DNA of 35,269 nucleotides. Origin: Parabacteroides distasonis. GTDB lineage: Bacteria > Bacteroidota > Bacteroidia > Bacteroidales > Tannerellaceae. The stretch is taken from positions 1 to 35,269 of the forward strand of contig SUXM01000026.1 of the NCBI GenBank assembly GCA_015060925.1, in the 5' to 3' direction. Of the stretch, positions 1 through 7,728 are shown one piece after another (within the stretch, counting starts at the first letter, position 1; every line of letters begins with the position of its first letter). The translations under genes were made by a program, and so were the position numbers. The notes below the pieces were generated by a model that saw only the letters and a list, made by a program, of their open reading frames with translations, ran no database searches and was not told the DNA's origin.

Positions 1-80
<80 letters not shown>

Positions 81-94
81 TTTTTTAAGAGAAG

Positions 95-127
95 AAAGGA
101 TTGACCAACTGGTCAATCCTTTTTTTT
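95..127 (+). terminator. Rho-independent terminator of the rRNA operon
   Basis: A perfect 12-bp stem (AAAGGATTGACC / GGTCAATCCTTT) closes a 4-base AACT loop and is followed by a T run. It sits directly after the 5S rRNA and separates it from the kinase gene. Confidence 0.9.
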
Positions 128-234
128 ATATCTACCTTCATTTATCCCCTATCCTTTTGCCATGGAGGATTGAATTATTGGGGTGTATAATATAGTGGCT
201 ATTCCTCCGTTTAGTATGTAATTACTATTTTTTT

Positions 235-1389
235 ATGAAAAATATTTATGATTCTCGGCAGTGGTTGAAGTATCTTTTTATTATTACTGCTATTTTAATT
301 GCAATTGCTTCACATGTTATTTCAGACATGTTAATAAAGGATTTAGCTCAAGAAGAACGCCATAAAATGGAGGTTTGGGCTGAAGCTACACGGATTACAG
401 CAAGTAAGGATGCGGCTGTGGATATGTCTCTTGTTTTGAAAATTCTTCAAGGTAATACAACTATCCCAGTTGTTCTTTGTAATGATAAGGACAGTATTTT
501 ATTTGTCAAGAATATAGATTTGCCAGAGGATAATATTGATGAATTTAAAAGAAGTAAAGTAAAAGAACTTAAGGGGAAAAATAGTATTACCATCGATATG
601 GAAGATGGTACTTTTCAGTACGTATATTATGATGATTCTATAATTTTAAAACGTCTTTTAATCTATCCGTATGCTCAGCTTGCCGTTGTTTTTGTTTTTA
701 TAGTGATAGCTTTTTTGGCTTTAGCAAGCACAAAGAAAGCCGAGCAGAATAAAGTGTGGGTAGGTCTGTCTAAAGAGACAGCCCATCAATTGGGTACACC
801 AATCTCGTCTCTTATTGCTTGGTTAGAATATTTAAAAGCAAAAGAAATTGATAATTCTTTACTATCCGAGATGGAAAAAGATATAAAGCGTTTAGAAACC
901 ATTGCCGAGCGCTTTTCAAAGATAGGTTCAAATCCAAATCCTTTACCTGTTGATATAAATCAATCTATCGGTATGGCTTTAAGTTATATGAATACACGAA
1001 TATCTTCTAAAGTTAAAGTGTATACCCATTTGACTGATAATCCTGTTTTAGTTTTGATGAATGATGCTTTGTTTGCATGGGTGATTGAGAATCTTGTGAA
1101 GAATGCTGTTGATGCAATGGAAGGACAAGGTGAAATAGCTTTGAAAGTAGAAGAACGAGGACACAAAGTTTGTATTGATGTAACGGATACAGGTAAGGGG
1201 ATTCCTAAATCTAAATATAAAACTGTTTTTAATCCTGGATATACGACAAAGAATAGAGGTTGGGGGTTAGGTTTATCTTTAGTTAAGCGGATTATTGAAT
1301 CATATCATGGAGGTAAGATTTTTGTAAAAAATTCTGAGTTAGGTAAGGGTACAACTTTTCGTATAGAGTTAAAGAAATATATAGCATAA
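235..1389 (+). CDS. Membrane-bound sensor histidine kinase (orphan)
   Basis: A 384-residue transmembrane histidine kinase. Two hydrophobic segments (about residues 12-31 and 142-164) bracket a small extracytoplasmic region of ~110 residues. The H box ETAHQLGTP carries the phospho-acceptor His184. The N box NLVKNAVDAM is at 286-295, the G1 box DTGKGIP at 318-324, the F box around FNPGYTTK at 332-339 and the G2 box GWGLGLS at 342-348, so all catalytic boxes are present. No HAMP or PAS domain is obvious between the second membrane segment and the H box. No response regulator lies beside it; the upstream neighbour is the rRNA terminator and the downstream one is DUF177, so its partner must be encoded elsewhere. 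The ligand cannot be read from sequence. The ATG follows a T-rich stretch without a Shine-Dalgarno sequence, as is usual in this phylum. Confidence 0.93.
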   Translation: MKNIYDSRQWLKYLFIITAILIAIASHVISDMLIKDLAQEERHKMEVWAEATRITASKDAAVDMSLVLKILQGNTTIPVVLCNDKDSILFVKNIDLPEDNIDEFKRSKVKELKGKNSITIDMEDGTFQYVYYDDSIILKRLLIYPYAQLAVVFVFIVIAFLALASTKKAEQNKVWVGLSKETAHQLGTPISSLIAWLEYLKAKEIDNSLLSEMEKDIKRLETIAERFSKIGSNPNPLPVDINQSIGMALSYMNTRISSKVKVYTHLTDNPVLVLMNDALFAWVIENLVKNAVDAMEGQGEIALKVEERGHKVCIDVTDTGKGIPKSKYKTVFNPGYTTKNRGWGLGLSLVKRIIESYHGGKIFVKNSELGKGTTFRIELKKYIA

Positions 1390-1419
1390 ATTCTTTATAA
1401 AAAAATAATTGTATAGATA

Positions 1420-1451
1420 TTGCATTTGTGCTTAGATTTTTCGTACCTTTG
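1420..1451 (+). promoter_or_regulatory. Bacteroides-type promoter for the DUF177-rpmF unit
   Basis: A -7 box TACCTTTG (1444-1451) matches the Bacteroidetes consensus TAnnTTTG, with a TTG (1420-1422) 21 bases upstream as the -33 element. Transcription would begin near 1458, giving a leader of only about 16 nt before the TTG start of the DUF177 gene. Confidence 0.7.
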
Positions 1452-1473
1452 CAAAGTTTTTACGTAAAAGGCT

Positions 1474-2043
1474 TTGGGAAAGTTTAGTTTATATAACGTA
1501 GAATTGAAAAATTTAGCTCCGGGTGTACATGAATACACTTATTTACTGGAGAATAAGTTTTTTATAGATATTGATGGAGATCAAGTCCAAAAGGGAAAAG
1601 TCGATGTTCACCTTACGGTAAAAAGATCTTCAATGATGTTTGAAATGAACTTTCAAATACAAGGAGTGGTAATGGTTCCATGTGACAGATGTTTGGATGA
1701 TATGGAAATACCAATAGACACTCATAATCGCCTGGTAGTAAAGTTTGGTAAAGAGTTTACTGAAGAAAGTGACGAAGTCGTTGTTGTTCCAGAAGATGAA
1801 GGTGCAATTAATTTAGCTTGGTTTTTGTATGAATTTATAGCATTGGCTATTCCTATGAAACATGTACATGCACCGGGTAAATGTAATAAAGCAATGTCTA
1901 CAAAGTTACGTAAACATACTGCCAGAAACTTAGATGATGATGATGAATATGGAGATGATGATACAAATGATGAAGATAGTCCCATTATTACAGATCCAAG
2001 ATGGGATAGTCTGAAAATTTTATTTGAGAATGATAACAATTAA
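1474..2043 (+). CDS. DUF177 (YceD-like) protein upstream of L32
   Basis: A 189-residue DUF177/YceD family protein. The conserved core has the PCDRCLDDME segment near residue 70 and a later PGKCNKAM segment; their cysteines suggest a metal or structural site. The C-terminus is an acidic low-complexity tail (DDDDEYGDDDTNDED). Family members sit next to rpmF in most bacteria and are linked to ribosomal RNA or ribosome assembly (YceD in E. coli, the 23S rRNA accumulation protein in plants). rpmF begins 12 bases downstream here, so they are probably one transcript. The start is a TTG: an in-frame stop lies 9 bases before it, and the MGKFS N-terminus it gives is typical of Bacteroidales homologues as I recall them. 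The next methionine would remove conserved sequence. A good promoter ends ~23 bases upstream, which fits this start. Confidence 0.88.
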   Translation: MGKFSLYNVELKNLAPGVHEYTYLLENKFFIDIDGDQVQKGKVDVHLTVKRSSMMFEMNFQIQGVVMVPCDRCLDDMEIPIDTHNRLVVKFGKEFTEESDEVVVVPEDEGAINLAWFLYEFIALAIPMKHVHAPGKCNKAMSTKLRKHTARNLDDDDEYGDDDTNDEDSPIITDPRWDSLKILFENDNN

Positions 2044-2055
2044 ATAAATAAAAAC

Positions 2056-2241
2056 ATGGCACATCCTAAAAGAAGACAAGGTAAGACTAGAACAGCCAAG
2101 AGAAGAACTCACGACAAGGCTGTAGCTCCGACAATGGCTATCTGCCCAAACTGCGGCGCATGGCATATTTATCACACTGTTTGTGGTGAATGTGGTTACT
2201 ACAGAGGTAAATTAGCAATTGAAAAAGAAGCTGCAGTTTAA
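2056..2241 (+). CDS. rpmF: 50S ribosomal protein L32
   Basis: A 61-residue protein starting MAHPKRRQGKTRTAKRRTH, the classic basic N-terminus of bL32. It has a complete zinc ribbon (CPNC ... CGEC, about residues 30-47). It therefore belongs to the zinc-binding form of L32, not the cysteine-free paralogue used under zinc starvation. It lies 12 bases after the DUF177 gene and is followed by a strong terminator, giving a two-gene unit. Confidence 0.98.
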   Translation: MAHPKRRQGKTRTAKRRTHDKAVAPTMAICPNCGAWHIYHTVCGECGYYRGKLAIEKEAAV

Positions 2242-2283
2242 AAGAGTTTATCATTTCTAAGTTGTTCTGATAAACTAAGAAAT

Positions 2284-2315
2284 AGCCCTAAAAATAACTT
2301 TTAGGGCTTTTTTTT
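2284..2315 (+). terminator. Rho-independent terminator after rpmF
   Basis: A perfect 10-bp stem AGCCCTAAAA / TTTTAGGGCT closes a 5-base loop and is followed by seven Ts. It separates rpmF from fabH, although the genes belong to one conserved cluster. Confidence 0.88.
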
Positions 2316-2354
2316 AATTGGGATGATTAATGCCCTATTTTTATTATAAGAATT

Positions 2355-3359
2355 ATGAGTAAAATTAATGCGGTTATAACTGGCGTTGGGGGATATGTTC
2401 CTGAAGACATATTGAGTAATGAGGATATCTCTAAGATGGTTGATACAACCGACGAATGGATTATGGCGCGTGTCGGCATTAAAGAACGCCGAATCTTAAA
2501 AGGAGAAGGTTTAGGAACTTCTTATATGGGCATACGTGCTGTGAAGCAGTTGCTTGAAAAAACAAATACAAATCCGGAAGAGATAGAAGTGATTCTTGTG
2601 GCATCAACTACTCCAGATCATCATTTCCCAACAACAGCTTCTATTATTGCTTATCATACAGGTTGTAAAAATGCTATGACTTTTGATTTGCAAGGAGCGT
2701 GTGCTGGTTTCTTGTATGCTTTAGAAACAGGTTCTAATTATATTCGTTCAGGACGGTATAAAAAAGTGATAGTTGTGGCGGGAGATAAAATGACTGCTAT
2801 AACTGATTATACCGATCGCACCACTTGTCCGCTTTTTGGAGATGGTTGTGGAGCCGTATTGCTTGAACCTACAATGGAAGAATTTGGGGTAATAGATACT
2901 ATTTTACGTACAGATGGTATAGGTTATTCCCATTTGATAATGAAGTCGGGAGGTTCCGCATATCCTCCTTCACATGAAACAGTTGAAAATCGGGAACATT
3001 TTGTGTTCCAAGATGGTAAATATGTTTTTAAACATGCAGTATCTTATATGGCAGATGTCGCAGCTGAAATAGCTGAACGTAACCAATTAAGTCATAATGA
3101 TATTGCATGGGTAGTCCCTCATCAAGCGAATTTGCGAATTATCGATGCTGTGGCTAATCGTTTAGGAATAGGTATGGATAAGGTAATGGTGAATATTCAG
3201 AAATTTGGAAATACCAGTGCCGGTACGATTCCTTTGTGTCTTTGGGAATGGGAGAAAAAATTGAAAAAGGGGGCTAACTTGATTTTAGCTGCTTTTGGTG
3301 CTGGTTTTACTTGGGGAGCGGTTTTTCTAAAATGGGGTTATGATGGAAAAAATGCATAA
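2355..3359 (+). CDS. fabH: 3-oxoacyl-ACP synthase III (KASIII)
   Basis: A 334-residue FabH. It condenses an acyl-CoA primer with malonyl-ACP to start type II fatty acid synthesis in the cytosol. The catalytic triad is visible: Cys116 in GACAGF, His256 in VPHQAN and Asn286 in FGNTSAG. Length is normal for the family. It follows the rpmF terminator and overlaps era, so fabH, era and der probably form one operon. In Proteobacteria plsX usually sits between rpmF and fabH; it is absent here, as I recall for Bacteroidales. Primer preference (acetyl-CoA or branched-chain acyl-CoA) cannot be decided from sequence alone. Confidence 0.96.
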   Translation: MSKINAVITGVGGYVPEDILSNEDISKMVDTTDEWIMARVGIKERRILKGEGLGTSYMGIRAVKQLLEKTNTNPEEIEVILVASTTPDHHFPTTASIIAYHTGCKNAMTFDLQGACAGFLYALETGSNYIRSGRYKKVIVVAGDKMTAITDYTDRTTCPLFGDGCGAVLLEPTMEEFGVIDTILRTDGIGYSHLIMKSGGSAYPPSHETVENREHFVFQDGKYVFKHAVSYMADVAAEIAERNQLSHNDIAWVVPHQANLRIIDAVANRLGIGMDKVMVNIQKFGNTSAGTIPLCLWEWEKKLKKGANLILAAFGAGFTWGAVFLKWGYDGKNA

Positions 3360-4233
3360 ATCAGGTTTTGTAAATATTGTCGGTAATCCGAATGTCGGGA
3401 AATCTACATTGATGAACCGATTGGTCGGTGAGCGTATTTCGATTATAACATCAAAGGCTCAGACTACTCGGCATCGTATTATGGGGATTGTGAATACGGA
3501 CAATATGCAAATCGTATATTCTGATACTCCTGGAGTCTTGCAACCAAATTATAAGTTACAAGAGTCTATGTTGAACTTTTCTCAGTCTGCGCTTGGTGAT
3601 GCAGATGTGCTTCTTTATGTTACAGATGTGGTAGAGAAAATCGATAAGAACGAAAATTTTCTCCAAAAGGTTCAAAAAATGGACTGCCCTATTTTGTTGT
3701 TGATAAATAAAATTGATACGACAACCCAACCTGAGTTGGAAAAGTTAGTGATGGAATGGAAGGAATTACTTCCTAACGCAGAAATAATACCGATTTCGGC
3801 ACTTTCTAATTTTAATATAGATTTTGTAAAACGTAGGGTGGAAGAGTTAATGCCCGTATCTCCTCCTTATTTTGAAAAAGATGCATTAACGGATAAACCA
3901 GCTCGTTTCTTTGTAACGGAGATTATTCGTGAGAAGATTCTTTTGTATTATCAGAAAGAGATTCCGTATGCAGTCGAGGTTGTCGTTGAACAATTTAAAG
4001 AAGATGCCGATTTGATTCATATTAAGGCTCTTATTGTAGTTGAGCGTGATTCACAAAAAGGGATTATTATTGGGCATCGGGGGCAAGCATTGAAGAAGGT
4101 GGGTGCTATGGCTCGTAAAGATATTGAACGTTTCTTTGAAAAGAAGGTCTTTTTAGAGATGTTTGTGAAAGTGGAAAAAGATTGGCGTAACCGTGATAAG
4201 ATGTTGAGAAACTTTGGTTACCAATTGGATTAA
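3352..4233 (+). CDS. era: GTPase Era (ribosome assembly)
   Basis: Era binds the 3' end of 16S rRNA and helps mature the 30S subunit. The N-terminal GTPase domain has G1 GNPNVGKS (residues 11-18), G3 DTPG, G4 NKID and G5 SAL. The C-terminal KH RNA-binding domain carries the [15 protein letters not shown] loop. The ATG at 3352 gives [13 protein letters not shown] and a 293-residue protein, the normal length. In-frame ATGs at 3340 and 3343 would add four or three residues (MMEK or MEK) and cannot be excluded. With the chosen start the gene overlaps the end of fabH by 8 bases, suggesting translational coupling. der follows after 28 bases. Confidence 0.95.
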   Translation: MHKSGFVNIVGNPNVGKSTLMNRLVGERISIITSKAQTTRHRIMGIVNTDNMQIVYSDTPGVLQPNYKLQESMLNFSQSALGDADVLLYVTDVVEKIDKNENFLQKVQKMDCPILLLINKIDTTTQPELEKLVMEWKELLPNAEIIPISALSNFNIDFVKRRVEELMPVSPPYFEKDALTDKPARFFVTEIIREKILLYYQKEIPYAVEVVVEQFKEDADLIHIKALIVVERDSQKGIIIGHRGQALKKVGAMARKDIERFFEKKVFLEMFVKVEKDWRNRDKMLRNFGYQLD

Positions 4234-4261
4234 TAAAACAACACCGAAAGAAGAATTTGAT

Positions 4262-5575
4262 ATGGGAAATATAGTCGCAATAGTTGGAAGACCGAATGTC
4301 GGTAAATCTACATTGTTTAATCGATTGACACAAACTCGTCAAGCTATTGTCAATGAAGAGGCCGGAACAACCCGTGACCGTCAGTATGGTAAGGTTGAAT
4401 GGGTTGGCAAGGAATTCTCTTTGATTGATACTGGAGGATGGGTGGTTAATTCGGATGATATTTTTGAGGGTGAAATCAATAAACAGGTAAAAATCGCATT
4501 GGAAGAGGCTGATGTGATATTGTTTGTTGTAGATGTGTTAAGTGGTGTGACGGACTTGGATAATGAGGTTGCAGGTATTTTGCGCCGTCATAGAAAGCCG
4601 GTCATTATTGTTGCAAATAAGGCTGATAACTTCGATTTACATCCGGCTTCTGCCGAATTTTATTCATTTGGTTTAGGTGATCCTTTCTGTATATCAGCAA
4701 TTAATGGCTCTTGTACCGGAGATTTGTTGGATAAGATTGTTGCTACATTGCCGGATGAGAAAACAGAAGATTTAGAAGAAGACTTGCCCCGTATTGCTAT
4801 TATCGGTCGTCCTAATGCTGGTAAATCATCTTTGATTAATGCGTTTATAGGAGAAGATCGCCATATTGTAACGGATATTGCCGGGACTACACGTGATTCT
4901 ATTTATACAAAGTATAACAAGTTTGGATTGAATTTCTATTTGGTAGATACTGCCGGTATTCGTAAGAAGGGAAAGGTTAATGAAGACTTGGAATATTATT
5001 CTGTAATTCGTTCTATTCGTGCCATAGAAAATTCGGATGTATGTGTTTTGATGTTAGATGCAACTCGTGGTATTGAGAGCCAGGACTTGAATATCTTCTC
5101 TTTGGTTCAAAAGAATAAGAAAGGATTGGTTGTTTGTGTTAATAAATGGGATTTGGTAGAAGAGAAAAGCCAAGCTGTCATAAACTCTTATACTAATGCG
5201 ATTCGTGAACGTTTAGCTCCATTTACAGATTTCCCTATTTTGTTTATTTCGGCATTAACCAAACAACGTATTTTGAAAGTGCTTGAGACTGCTAAAGAGG
5301 TATATGAAAACCGCCAGCGCCGTGTCTCTACAGCCAAGTTGAATGAAACCATGTTGCCGATCATTGAAAATTATCCACCGCCAGCATGGAAAGGTAAATA
5401 CATTAAGATTAAATATATCACCCAGCTTCCGGCAGGTGCAGTTCCTTCGTTTGTATTCTTCTGTAATTTGCCACAATGGATCAAAGAACCTTACAAACGT
5501 TTCTTGGAAAATAAAATTAGAGAAAACTGGGAATTTACAGGAACTCCGATAAATATCTTCATTCGGGAAAAGTAA
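4262..5575 (+). CDS. der: GTPase Der (EngA), tandem G domains
   Basis: Der is an essential GTPase of 50S subunit assembly with two tandem G domains and a KH-like C-terminus. The first domain starts at the N-terminus ([17 protein letters not shown]). The second begins around residue 175 ([17 protein letters not shown]). The ATG at 4262 gives [17 protein letters not shown] and 437 residues, the usual Der length. An in-frame ATG at 4214 would add 16 unconserved residues and overlap era, so I rejected it. It is the last gene of the fabH-era-der unit; a stem-loop follows 25 bases later. Confidence 0.96.
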   Translation: MGNIVAIVGRPNVGKSTLFNRLTQTRQAIVNEEAGTTRDRQYGKVEWVGKEFSLIDTGGWVVNSDDIFEGEINKQVKIALEEADVILFVVDVLSGVTDLDNEVAGILRRHRKPVIIVANKADNFDLHPASAEFYSFGLGDPFCISAINGSCTGDLLDKIVATLPDEKTEDLEEDLPRIAIIGRPNAGKSSLINAFIGEDRHIVTDIAGTTRDSIYTKYNKFGLNFYLVDTAGIRKKGKVNEDLEYYSVIRSIRAIENSDVCVLMLDATRGIESQDLNIFSLVQKNKKGLVVCVNKWDLVEEKSQAVINSYTNAIRERLAPFTDFPILFISALTKQRILKVLETAKEVYENRQRRVSTAKLNETMLPIIENYPPPAWKGKYIKIKYITQLPAGAVPSFVFFCNLPQWIKEPYKRFLENKIRENWEFTGTPINIFIREK

Positions 5576-5600
5576 AAGGATTTATTCTTTTATCATATCA

Positions 5601-5642
5601 AAAAGGTTGGTTATGCTTGAAGAAGCCATAGCCAACCTTTTT
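5601..5642. terminator. Bidirectional terminator between der and the GH123-like gene
   Basis: A 15-bp stem (AAAAGGTTGGTTATG / CATAGCCAACCTTTT, one G-T pair) has an 11-base loop, with T-rich flanks on both strands. It ends der on the plus strand and lies 22 bases past the stop of the minus-strand gene. Confidence 0.85.
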
Positions 5643-5664
5643 GATTTTAGGCCGAAGCCTATTG

Positions 5665-7440
5665 TTAGAAGGAATTCAACAAGGCATTTAATTCATTGAT
5701 CATCTCATCTGCCGATTTCTGAGTGCTTTCTACACCCTCCGGAGTGAACATGGATACAACTTTGTTTAGCTTATCTAATTTACTTTTAGCACCTTTTGCC
5801 GCAAGTTCTTCACGTAGGATACGGATTTTTTCGCAATTTTGAAGACCTTCAGTAAATCGTTCAAATCGGATACTGCTACGAGGACCAGGGTAAACAGTAT
5901 AGGTATCACCAGCACCCCATGAGCGGAAACGAGAATCACGCAATGGATCTGCCACCCAACTATGGATAGCCCAACGTAAGAATCCATCGTATCCACCGGC
6001 TAATGCATGTATGGGTGTCCAAGTTGCTTCTGCTGGATCAGAGAAGGTAAAGATGTTAGGGAATGCTTCTGAACAACAGGTGTAGACACAGCTATATTGC
6101 CCTTTTTGTTTACGTTCAGCTTTCACTTTTTCCGGGTATTTCTGCCCGTAAGGAATGGCCAAGTAATATAAATCAGCCTGAATCTCTTCATGGTAGTTAC
6201 CTGCCAATGTGATTTTAAATTCTGGGTCAGCCTCTTTTATCACCTTAATAGCTTCGCGCATCGCTTCCATTGGGCGTTCATCCATAGAAATTGCGGTTTT
6301 CTCAAACCATCCCTTTTCGCGTAGGTGGCGAGAGAAGTCTTTTAGGAATGTACCCCAGTATTCAGAATAGGCCGCTTCACCTGGTTTTGCATTGATAAAT
6401 TGGATACGGTTGGTCGCTTGATCAAAGTAGTCAAACGATAAAGCCCATGGTATCATGGTATAACAACTGATCATGTCTTTAATACCAATCTCATTCATCA
6501 TGTATTCCACCCATTTATCAAAGACGGTATAGTCATATTCCCAACTTCCGTCCAGTTTCTTCATGCGGAAAACCATGCTGTCGAAATGATCCTCTGTCTG
6601 TCCTGCCCAAGGTTTGTGCATGATACTGGTAGTAATGGAACGTTGTCCGATATCCGCCAGCATTTTCATGAAGGGGCGCATCACATCGAAATGCTCTTTA
6701 CTCCAAAGAGGTACTTGGTAGTATCGGGCAATGGCATAAGGGTTTTGCCAAAAGTCCAAATGGAGTGCCCATTCTTGTGGTGCAGGGATGCTACGGTTCA
6801 GTACTTGTACCTCAAATTGCAAATCCATTGCTTTGAAGTTTTTACCGGAAACAGTCAAAGTCCCTTTATATTTTCCTGTACGTGCATCAGTTGGCACCCA
6901 AATATTCAGCCAGATAGGTTGGGTGGTATAAGCCTTGATGTCTCGAACTTTTACAATATCCAACACATCAGCGACCAAGGAAGAATCCCATTCCGTCTTG
7001 TCCGGTCGTTTACTACAAGCCCCTTTCTTGTTTTTATTCAATTCGTCAGTCATGACATAACGGACGAAGTTCGTTTTAATAGCTGAAGCAGGGATGACAG
7101 AAGAACCGTTTTTCAATTCACTGACCGTGATAGTGGCATCTTCCAAATCAGCTTTAGTCCATAATACAGCTTGCGCATTGATCCGTTCGTTTTTCCATGC
7201 TTTCAACTGTATGCGTGAACTTTTCTTGACATTGGGGATGTCTAATTTTTTGTAACGGATATCGGTTGTCCCCCAACTTAGTTGGGTTGGGATAGCCAGT
7301 TGATTCCAAATCTCTTTGCTGTCATGTGGTTTGGTGTCAGTCAACTCTTCATAATCTCCTAAAGGATATTTCTCTGTTTGTTGAGCCCAACAGATTGGGC
7401 TAAGCATAAGTAAAGCCCATAAAACAAGTGTGTTTCTCAT
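5665..7440 (-). CDS. Secreted DUF4091 / GH123-like glycoside hydrolase
   Basis: A 591-residue exported protein. Its signal peptide is MRNTLVLWALLMLSPICWAQ with cleavage probably near residue 20. A beta-rich N-terminal half (about 50-215) precedes a TIM-barrel-like catalytic half (about 220-560) of the DUF4091/GH123 type. The SMDERP segment (Asp387-Glu388) resembles the Asp-Glu pair that GH123 N-acetyl-beta-galactosaminidases use in substrate-assisted catalysis. This assignment is by motif and overall resemblance, so the substrate is uncertain; N-acetylgalactosaminides of host glycans are the first guess. It stands alone on the minus strand, with an operator-like palindrome array in the gap before it. 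No SusCD pair is adjacent. Cysteines around 142 and in the CVYTCCSEAF segment could form disulfides in the periplasm. Confidence 0.75.
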   Translation of the reverse strand: MRNTLVLWALLMLSPICWAQQTEKYPLGDYEELTDTKPHDSKEIWNQLAIPTQLSWGTTDIRYKKLDIPNVKKSSRIQLKAWKNERINAQAVLWTKADLEDATITVSELKNGSSVIPASAIKTNFVRYVMTDELNKNKKGACSKRPDKTEWDSSLVADVLDIVKVRDIKAYTTQPIWLNIWVPTDARTGKYKGTLTVSGKNFKAMDLQFEVQVLNRSIPAPQEWALHLDFWQNPYAIARYYQVPLWSKEHFDVMRPFMKMLADIGQRSITTSIMHKPWAGQTEDHFDSMVFRMKKLDGSWEYDYTVFDKWVEYMMNEIGIKDMISCYTMIPWALSFDYFDQATNRIQFINAKPGEAAYSEYWGTFLKDFSRHLREKGWFEKTAISMDERPMEAMREAIKVIKEADPEFKITLAGNYHEEIQADLYYLAIPYGQKYPEKVKAERKQKGQYSCVYTCCSEAFPNIFTFSDPAEATWTPIHALAGGYDGFLRWAIHSWVADPLRDSRFRSWGAGDTYTVYPGPRSSIRFERFTEGLQNCEKIRILREELAAKGAKSKLDKLNKVVSMFTPEGVESTQKSADEMINELNALLNSF

Positions 7441-7552
7441 ATCGGATTGTTATTAAAATTTCTGTTGATAAAGATAGGAAAGAAATCTTAATCTGCAATT
7501 CGTTTGTAATGGCAAATCAACAAATAGACATTTTTATCATCATATAAATTAA

Positions 7553-7622
7553 GTTTCAAAAAGTTTCAACCGTTGAAACTTTTTGTTTCAGACTTGAAAC
7601 TCTGAGTTTCATGGGCAGAAAC
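7553..7622. repeat. Array of three GTTTCA-n-TGAAAC interrupted palindromes plus a half-site
   Basis: Three consecutive units each have GTTTCA and a reversed partner: 7563-7579, 7585-7600 and 7606-7622 (the third ends AGAAAC, one mismatch). Unit starts are 22 and 21 bases apart, close to two helical turns. An extra GTTTCA half-site at 7553-7558 lies 10 bases before the first unit. The first unit sits in a longer palindrome, 7558-7584, with 13-base arms around one base. The array lies between divergent genes and looks like a multi-site operator. An intergenic repeat family is the alternative. Confidence 0.6.
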
Positions 7623-7728
7623 TTTCAGACCGATGCCTGTCGGATTTTGAAATAAGTAGCAACAGATACCGAGAATCCGAGGGATATTGACTAACTTGCA
7701 GCCCGAAATACAATCTAACAGTAAAGAC

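Noticed and set aside
1722..2039. Minus-strand open frame opposite the DUF177 gene
   Set aside because: Its serine-rich start is only the reverse of the GAT/GAA-rich acidic tail of DUF177.
4214..4261. Upstream ATG for der overlapping era
   Set aside because: Sixteen unconserved residues would precede [19 protein letters not shown] 4262 gives the usual 437-residue Der.
7553..7622. Short CRISPR array
   Set aside because: The repeats are 6-base palindromic arms with only 4-6 bases between them and ~21 base periods. There are no ~30-base spacers, no direct repeats of CRISPR length and no cas genes.
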